The notes below the pieces were generated by a model. It was not told the DNA's origin, did no database searches, and was given only the letters and a program-made list of their open reading frames with translations. A stretch of 64,000 nucleotides of DNA from Dermatemys mawii (lineage: Eukaryota; Chordata; Testudines; Dermatemydidae): NCBI GenBank assembly GCA_007922305.1, contig ML677341.1:70680421-70744420 (forward strand). Reading direction: 5' to 3'. Positions 60,401 through 64,000 of this stretch are shown piece after piece (the stretch's first letter is position 1; each line of letters begins with the position of its first letter). The translations under genes and the position numbers were made by a program.

Positions 60401-62029
60401 CCACAGGAAAGTATATGCTATGATTTGAATATTTTGGGATCTGTTAACCCATTAGACTTTTTTTTGGAGGAAGGGGAAGGAGGAAATGCCCATTGCAGTC
60501 TGAAGTCACATCTAGACTAGTCTGGGTTGAAAATTAGTCTCCCACATCAGGATAAAATGGTGCAAAAGGCAAAAGAAAACTTTTGATCATGACATGATGT
60601 AATCTAAATTGATTCTCAATTAAAAGGTAGTTGGGTGCCATATTTAACCTTTTCTCTCAAAGGTTTAGAGATCTAAGATGAGTTTTATTCACAAATGAAA
60701 GATTTGACTTAATGCTGTGTAGGAGTTGACCCACAAAGAGAGAACAGGAGATAGAGACAAAATAGTAAATCTTACAATATCTGAGGTGTGGGGATATCCA
60801 GGATTATAATGAAATATTGAGGCTGAATGGGAATTTTGAAAATGGTACTATAGCTAAAGAGCCATTGGAATCTTCCTGGTCCAGTTAAGAACTTACTAAA
60901 TCCACCCGTATATGTGGAATGAATGCTTGGGCACGCGGCAAGTCTTTGTCTAAGCAGGTGTGTAAGAAGACTCAGCTTTCAGTGTGTACCTTTTTACAAC
61001 GAAGCACTTGCATACTATGCAGTCACTTGCCTTAAACCAAATGCTGTTTCCTAAAGTGGATAGGAAAGAACAATAGGAAAAAATGAAGTTAATAGGTTTT
61101 GTGTTGTGGTATTAGCTGATGACATATTATATAAATCTACTTTTTACAAATAGACACATGGAAACTGGCTGAAGTGTTGTCTAGGGATGTAATTCCCTGC
61201 AGCAGTAAATAATTTCCACTTTGACTACTCTCTACGAAGTCATTTTTGCAGATCAGATACATTTCTTGAAGTGAACTCTCGTCTTATAGAGGAAATCAAA
61301 GGGTTTGGATTAAAAGAAGTGAACTGGGCAGTAAGTTGGATAGATTGCTTTAAAGTGTGCTGGAGTGGCTAATTTCATGGTCTTGTAATGGTGCTGTGGA
61401 CCATCAGGCAGGCAACCAAATTCAATTTCCGCTCTCTCAGGTCAGCCTGGGAAAATCCTCAGGGATATGGTGGGATGTGGAAGATCTTCGGGGTGGGGGG
61501 CGGGCGGAAGTGATCACTGTTCATAAAACTACTAAATACTTCTGGGATAGTGAAGAACCTTTAACTGAGAGCAAGCCCATGGGTTTTAGTACTGGAAGCT
61601 GTCTAATGGATATTTTACAGCTGGACAAGTTTGGACTCCAATATAGGCGATCCAGATATCTAATCAGTGGGCAGAACTCTGTTTCCTTCAATCTTCTCTC
61701 TTGAGGAGCCTTTTTTACCCATCAGCATTAAGATCTAATTAAAAGATATGCCCAGATAATTCCATTTCTATGGACTGTCTGGTATGAGGATTCATTTCCT
61801 CAGTGTTTAAATTTTTTTAGAACACTTTCTTTATAACTTGAACTCTTCTTTTTTTACTCTTGCCTTTTTCCAGACCCAACAGTAATAACAAAGATGCCTG
61901 GCCATCATTACAGAGTTCAAGTAAATCAGCCAACGGTTTAACAATGGAACACAGGAAAACGCCTCCTATATTAGAAAATGGCACAGACCCAGAACACATG
62001 ACTCCAGATGGTCCAGACTCAGATTTCGG
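36258..62029 (+). CDS. CNOT4: CNOT4, E3 ubiquitin ligase subunit of CCR4-NOT (seven coding exons, 3' end outside window)
   Basis: CNOT4 is the RING-type ubiquitin ligase associated with the CCR4-NOT deadenylase complex; it acts in mRNA and translation quality control. Seven exons joined at GT-AG sites give 325 uninterrupted codons plus two bases. Visible in order: a C4C4 RING (Cys14, 17, 31, 33, 38, 41, 53, 56), a Lys/Glu-rich coiled coil (about 72-100), an RRM (about 109-190, with LVFVVGL as RNP2 and SAYVTYIR as RNP1), and a C3H zinc finger (Cys196-x8-Cys205-x4-Cys210-x3-His214). A low-complexity Ser/Pro/Asn-rich region then begins. Family members are about 575-700 residues, so the C-terminal part lies past the right edge. 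Introns are 12,941, 3,938, 557, 577, 2,661 and 4,121 bp. The start is the ATG with A at -3 directly before the conserved MSRSPD N-terminus. Identification is by recognition of the family protein, not a database search. Confidence 0.97.
36432..36916 (+). other. CNOT4 intron, proximal part
   Basis: The intron starts GTAAATTTCC. No repeat was recognised here. Confidence 0.5.
36917..37490 (+). mobile_element. L2-like LINE fragment
   Basis: CACCAAGTTCTCAGTGTACT, AATATTTATGACTTCGCCCA and the later CACTGGCATCTTGTCTCTTA resemble L2-type LINE 3' coding text of sauropsids. It is heavily mutated, with no readable reverse-transcriptase motif, so the family call is tentative. Confidence 0.4.
37478..37515. 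repeat. Possible terminus of a Harbinger-like MITE
   Basis: GGGCCTTGTCTACAATAAAG resembles the GGYYTGGTCTACAC terminus seen at 58253. Only one end is visible. Confidence 0.3.
37516..40655. other. Unassigned intronic sequence
   Basis: About 3.1 kb, less A+T-rich than the surrounding intron, without a readable gene. It may be an old degenerate transposon: short open frames on the - strand (about 80 codons at 39855-40100 and at 37756-37992) have plausible protein-like composition but no motif I recognise. Confidence 0.35.
41104..41154 (+). pseudogene. DIRS gag-like CCHC zinc knuckle, copy A
   Basis: In the frame starting at 41104 it reads [17 protein letters not shown], i.e. Cys-x2-Cys-x4-His-x4-Cys followed by x2-Cys. 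It corresponds to the knuckle of copy B. The surrounding gag frame is interrupted by a stop a few codons later. Confidence 0.65.
42445..43345 (+). pseudogene. DIRS tyrosine recombinase, copy A, frameshifted
   Basis: Pieces in different + frames read in family order: [58 protein letters not shown] (the block that holds the first catalytic Arg); [17 protein letters not shown]; and [20 protein letters not shown], where the last Tyr is the likely nucleophile. This enzyme would integrate a circular DNA copy by site-specific recombination. Stops and frameshifts disable it. Confidence 0.7.
43483..43775. repeat. Inverted-repeat terminal region of DIRS copy A
   Basis: ATTACTCACCTTGTGCAGTA (43485 onwards) is mirrored by GTTATTGCACAAGGTGAGTA at 43748-43767. 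This matches the folded-back right end of DIRS elements, where an internal complementary region pairs with the outer terminus. Confidence 0.65.
43765..45335. other. Unassigned intronic sequence between the two DIRS copies
   Basis: No recognised repeat. The 128-codon + open frame at 43868-44254 shows no family motif. Confidence 0.4.
45615..47500 (+). pseudogene. DIRS gag-like protein, copy B, several frames
   Basis: The first frame (45615-45848) has a CCHC knuckle, [17 protein letters not shown] (Cys at 45726-45728), followed by [16 protein letters not shown]. Later frames carry Ser/Pro-rich linker text and a C-terminal part: [59 protein letters not shown]. Gag of DIRS elements packages the RNA. 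At least three frame changes and several stops separate the pieces. Confidence 0.65.
48283..48572. repeat. Inverted-repeat terminal region of DIRS copy B
   Basis: GTTACTAACCTATCGGTAAC ... CATCGAGATGCGTTGCTAAT is mirrored by ACACATCTCTAAGAACAGTA ... GGAAAAGTTAGTAAC about 200 bp further on. It has the same organisation as in copy A. Confidence 0.65.
48573..49372 (+). other. CNOT4 intron, distal part
   Basis: Non-coding; a (GGGA)n/(GGTT)n simple stretch at about 49165-49192. It ends in the acceptor of coding exon B. Confidence 0.5.
49373..49570 (+). CDS. CNOT4: CNOT4 coding exon B: linker, coiled coil, start of RRM
   Basis: It encodes 66 codons (residues 59-124), from [10 protein letters not shown] to RLADPE, phase 0 at both ends. 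The acceptor is CATGTTTAG and the donor GAG|GTAAAC. The Lys/Glu/Gln-rich stretch [19 protein letters not shown] forms a charged helix that joins the RING to the [11 protein letters not shown] begins the RRM (first beta strand, RNP2). Confidence 0.97.
49571..50969 (+). other. CNOT4 intron without recognised repeats
   Basis: Non-coding; no family recognised. Short open frames on both strands are not supported. Confidence 0.4.
51043..51577. mobile_element. hAT-type MITE nested in CR1, 519 bp
   Basis: The element 51051-51569 starts CAGGGGTGGGCAAACTTTTT and ends AGTTTGCCTACCCTG. The flanks GTCTGAAC / GTCTAAAC are an 8-bp duplication with one difference. The C-rich interior (CCCCTGACTGCCCCC units) is typical of this turtle MITE. 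Confidence 0.85.
52063..52287 (-). pseudogene. CR1 reverse transcriptase fragment
   Basis: Seventy-four codons covering the block [10 protein letters not shown] to VDRGK, the best preserved coding piece of this CR1 copy. It lacks the catalytic FADD motif and both ends. Confidence 0.75.
52828..52939 (+). repeat. 24-bp tandem array (AACGCAAAATTACTCAGATG core) with a 10-N gap
   Basis: Four full units and a diverging fifth, of the form AACGCAAAATTACTCAGATG plus GCTA, run across a 10-base gap at 52872-52881. The unit is 24 bp, so it keeps the reading frame and repeats NAKLLRWL. It arises exactly where the reverse transcriptase FADD(T)KLL box lies. Array length may be misassembled. Confidence 0.85.
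52872..52881. other. Assembly gap, 10 N
   Basis: Ten unknown bases inside a tandem repeat; probably a failed join within the array. Confidence 0.98.
53509..53595 (+). CDS. CNOT4: CNOT4 coding exon C: RRM helix 1 and strand 2
   Basis: It encodes 29 codons (residues 125-153), [20 protein letters not shown] to YAGSQ, phase 0 at both ends. The acceptor is TTTTGCAG and the donor CAG|GTAAGT, the strongest consensus donor of the gene. It covers the RRM segment between RNP2 and RNP1. Confidence 0.97.
54153..54254 (+). CDS. CNOT4: CNOT4 coding exon D: RRM RNP1 and helix 2
   Basis: It encodes 34 codons (residues 154-187), [20 protein letters not shown] to DGRTLK, phase 0 at both ends. The acceptor is TTTCTCTAG and the donor [17 protein letters not shown] matches the RNP1 position; the following [11 protein letters not shown] is the second RRM helix. 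Confidence 0.97.
54832..54957 (+). CDS. CNOT4: CNOT4 coding exon E: end of RRM and C3H zinc finger
   Basis: It encodes 42 codons (residues 188-229), [18 protein letters not shown] to EEMQ, phase 0 at both ends. The acceptor is TCCTTCAG and the donor CAG|GTAGAT. Cys196, Cys205, Cys210 and His214 form a CCCH zinc finger directly after the RRM, as in the family. Confidence 0.97.
55973..56177. mobile_element. hAT-type MITE, 189 bp, exact 8-bp duplication
   Basis: The element 55981-56169 starts CAGGCCTGCACAAC and ends GTTGTGCAGGCCTG. GTGTAGAC is repeated exactly on both sides (55973-55980, 56170-56177). The duplicated site itself looks like part of a CTACAC-type MITE, so this is probably another nested insertion. 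Confidence 0.88.
57194..57288 (+). repeat. Duplicated intronic segment, copy 1
   Basis: GAACAAATGGGAGCTATTAA, CTATTTTCCAT, GGGACTTT and AATGTGCCTTACAT occur in the same order at 58870-58968, with small indels. The two copies flank coding exon F. Confidence 0.75.
57619..57752 (+). CDS. CNOT4: CNOT4 coding exon F
   Basis: It encodes residues 230-273 ([20 protein letters not shown] to LQRYD) plus two bases (GT) of codon 274. The acceptor is TTTCCCCAG. At the 3' end there are two overlapping GT dinucleotides. I place the donor after GATGT (GT|GTAAGT), because this joins to the next exon as Val-Pro-Asn-Ser and keeps the frame. Using the GT two bases earlier would put a TAA four codons into the next exon. 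Read-through of the intron also ends at once (GAT GTG TAA). Confidence 0.93.
57753..58249 (+). other. CNOT4 intron, no recognised repeat
   Basis: A+T-rich, non-coding. Confidence 0.4.
58250..58547. mobile_element. Harbinger-like MITE, 292 bp, TAA duplication
   Basis: The element 58253-58544 starts GGTCTGGTCTACACTA and ends AGTGTACACAAGCCC; read inwards the right end is GGGCTTGTGTACACTT. TAA flanks both sides (58250-58252, 58545-58547), the typical TWA target of PIF/Harbinger. The interior contains complementary halves (GGGGTGTGAAAAATCC; GGTGTAAACAG). Confidence 0.75.
58870..58968 (+). repeat. Duplicated intronic segment, copy 2
   Basis: See the copy at 57194-57288; the differences are short insertions (for example CATACTGGGGGTAAAC). 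Confidence 0.75.
58970..61873 (+). other. CNOT4 intron without recognised repeats
   Basis: About 2.9 kb. A 115-codon open frame at 61357-61704 has no recognisable domain and no splice support, and is left out as a gene. Confidence 0.4.
61874..62029 (+). CDS. CNOT4: CNOT4 coding exon G: start of the low-complexity C-terminal region
   Basis: The first base completes codon 274; 51 codons and two bases follow ([20 protein letters not shown] to DGPDSDF, then GG). The acceptor is TTTTTCCAG and the donor GG|GTAATT, a weaker donor than the others. The region is rich in Ser, Pro and Asn, as expected after the zinc finger. This part of CNOT4 is subject to alternative splicing in vertebrates, so whether this exon is constitutive cannot be judged. 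The next exon lies beyond the window. Confidence 0.93.
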
Positions 62030-64000
62030 GTAATTGTGCTGCCTTTTATACTTTAGCTAGCTTGCTTTCTCTCTCACTTAATGGTGTGGAGGGATGGTAC
62101 TCCGGCCTCTCTGGTTGTAGAGCTGGATTCAAAACTTGATCAGGTCACATACAGAAACTAGTTTGGGCTCAGTCTAGCCTCTACCCCATGTCAAATACAC
62201 TGCATGTGTGACAGTTTGGGAAAATCTAGAGCTAAGATAATAGGTAATGGTGCAGGTAAGGATTGAGGTGAATTGGCAGCACTGTGGTCATAGGAAGCTT
62301 GTGTAGAAGTTTCCCACACTAAGCATGTCCTAGCCAGAGAAGTCCCCCAGATTTATGAACAACTTCAAAAGTTCTTCAAGAGAAGTATAATTCCTGTAGT
62401 GCATTAGGAGGCTTTTAGCTGATGACTTTCGAAAAGTTGGCTTATGATGACCAAAAAGGTGTGTGATGTAATACTAAATATTTACTTTCATCTCTTCACC
62501 TTAATGTGTTCTAAGAATTTAGCTACAATATTCAGGGGTTCCTATGTTTTTGTACACTGGCATGAATGGTAGGGCACTGCAGTTTGCTGAAATTCTTTTG
62601 TGCCAAGAAATCTCATCCACTTTGACCATTTCCCACCGTACTGTTACACGGGGTCTTTGAATTTCTGTAATACTGTTGTTATCCACTTTCATCATAAACA
62701 TCGTTGGGCAGATTTTGCTACATCTTGCAATCATATCACCACAGGCTGTGATTCCATTAGATCTCTTGGGCTAAATGGGTTGAGCTAATCCAAATTTTAG
62801 AAGGGAGAAAACAAAGGAAAACCCAGAATATCAGACGTAGTGGTGCTGATTCAGCAGCTATTCTTCCTTTTGGGTCAGTATTGAACCAAACCTTAGCATG
62901 GGGATCAAAGAAATTTCACTGTTGAAGGTCACGCCTTTTGGTTGAGATGTAAGAGGAGTCCTCATTTGTGTTCAGAAATCCTGTGACGCTTCACCCAAGA
63001 GTAGCAGTGTTAACAAAAGTGTCTTGGGCAAATTCCAATTAGGTAATTCAGCTTCTAAAATTTTCCCTCTAGTTGGTTATCTCTGATATTCATCACTTCC
63101 AGTCATTTATAAATTTCGCTCCAGTTGGGGCTGAATTTCAGTGGTGGACAAGCATATGTTATAGGCTGTACTGGAATCTTTCTGAATGGAATGCACTAAA
63201 TAAGCAAAATGATTAAAATGTAGGGGTTCATTGATGACGATTTTTGTTTATTGATGGGGTTGTGACGGACTATCCTGCAAAACCTGTTCACTTAAAGACC
63301 CTTTGTGTAGATCTCAAATATAATCTGTTTTGCTTCTCAGCAATTGGATTGTCATAAACAATAATCACATACTTGCTTCAGGATGCAGCAATATTATTGT
63401 CAATGTATTTGCAGGGTTGAAACATTTAAGCATTTTTTTTTTTCTGCCAGGAACTGAGTACTTAGGACTTTCCTGCATAAGGACATGCAGGAATGTTAAT
63501 CCAAATTAACTAAAGGTGTGAATTTGAAGTAGATTAATTAAAATCACATTAAATCCCTGTGTGATGCTGCTGTTCAGAATTAATGGCCTTACTTTAGTTT
63601 CGTTGAATTCACTTCAAAGTAAATTAAGATAGTAAAATAAGGCTGCTGTAATTCTGAATGAGGGTGTAAATTAATTTGGATGAATTTTCCACGTCTCTCT
63701 TTAGACAAGCTTAGTGAAGAGTTTGCAACAGAATTGTGCTGCAGATGTGTTAACCTTTTGTCATAAATCTCTGTTCAAAATGTTAATAGGATAAGTTATT
63801 CTTACAGAACTTGATTTTGCTTGAGATGAGCAAGAAATAAGTGGACTATCTTGGAATAGTCATCTTCTACATCTCTGCTCCTATATGATTTTTCTCCTAA
63901 ATTATGTTTAAAGCACTTGAGGCCCAATTCTAATCTCTGATGTAAGATTTAACCAATGTGCTTATGCACAGAAATTACTTTTACCCAAGTCCTGTGCTCT
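62030..64000 (+). other. CNOT4 intron continuing past the window
   Basis: It starts GTAATTGTGC. No further CNOT4 exon was found before the edge. A MITE-like A+T-rich palindromic stretch lies at about 63490-63715. Confidence 0.5.
63490..63715. repeat. A+T-rich MITE-like palindrome
   Basis: AAATTAACTAAAGGTGTGAA and later GGGTGTAAATTAATTTGGAT contain complementary TTAATT/AAATTAA motifs around a central TTAATGGCCTTACTTTAG. It resembles a turtle MITE; the ends were not defined. Confidence 0.35.

Noticed and set aside
61357..61704. 115-codon open frame in the last intron
   Set aside because: No domain, no splice context, ordinary composition; probably chance.
1..64000. tRNA, rRNA, CRISPR or bacterial operon features
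   Set aside because: None seen; the window is vertebrate genomic DNA.

Overview
The window is eukaryotic, from a vertebrate, and most probably from a turtle or a closely related non-avian sauropsid. It shows long introns with GT-AG splice sites and one conserved vertebrate gene. It is very rich in transposable-element relics of kinds known from turtle and crocodilian genomes: CR1 LINEs, a Penelope-like element, DIRS elements, PIF/Harbinger, many hAT MITEs and TA-flanked MITEs. The species assignment is inference from the repeats; nothing here names a species.

The only host gene I can support is CNOT4, the E3 ubiquitin ligase subunit of the CCR4-NOT complex, on the + strand. Seven coding exons are present (36258-36431, 49373-49570, 53509-53595, 54153-54254, 54832-54957, 57619-57752, 61874-62029). 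Joined, they give an open frame of 325 complete codons starting at the initiator Met and covering the C4C4 RING, a coiled coil, the RRM and the C3H zinc finger. The gene continues past the right edge. The 5' UTR exons and promoter are not identified; the left 36 kb may be the first intron plus upstream sequence.

Layout: 1-1075, a Penelope-like element, cut by the window start. 1810-5760, a complete but dead two-gene PIF/Harbinger transposon. 7247-8022, a palindromic element around a 400-N gap. 9.5-35 kb, mostly unassigned non-coding DNA with MITEs, two hAT relics of nearly equal length (14.3-15.7 and 32.8-34.2 kb) and CR1 fragments (24.0-24.6, 28.8-31.4, 31.9-32.1 kb). 36.2-36.4 kb, CNOT4 first coding exon. 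36.4-49.4 kb, a 12.9-kb intron with an L2-like fragment and two internally deleted DIRS elements (40.66-43.76 and about 45.34-48.57 kb). 49.4-62.0 kb, the remaining CNOT4 exons, with a composite CR1/hAT block and a 24-bp tandem array at a small gap (51.0-53.0 kb).

No RNA gene, CRISPR array, operon or bacterial feature was seen. All transposon genes carry disabling lesions. No convincing novel biological system was found; the most unusual structure is the palindromic, target-site-duplicated element at 7.2-8.0 kb.
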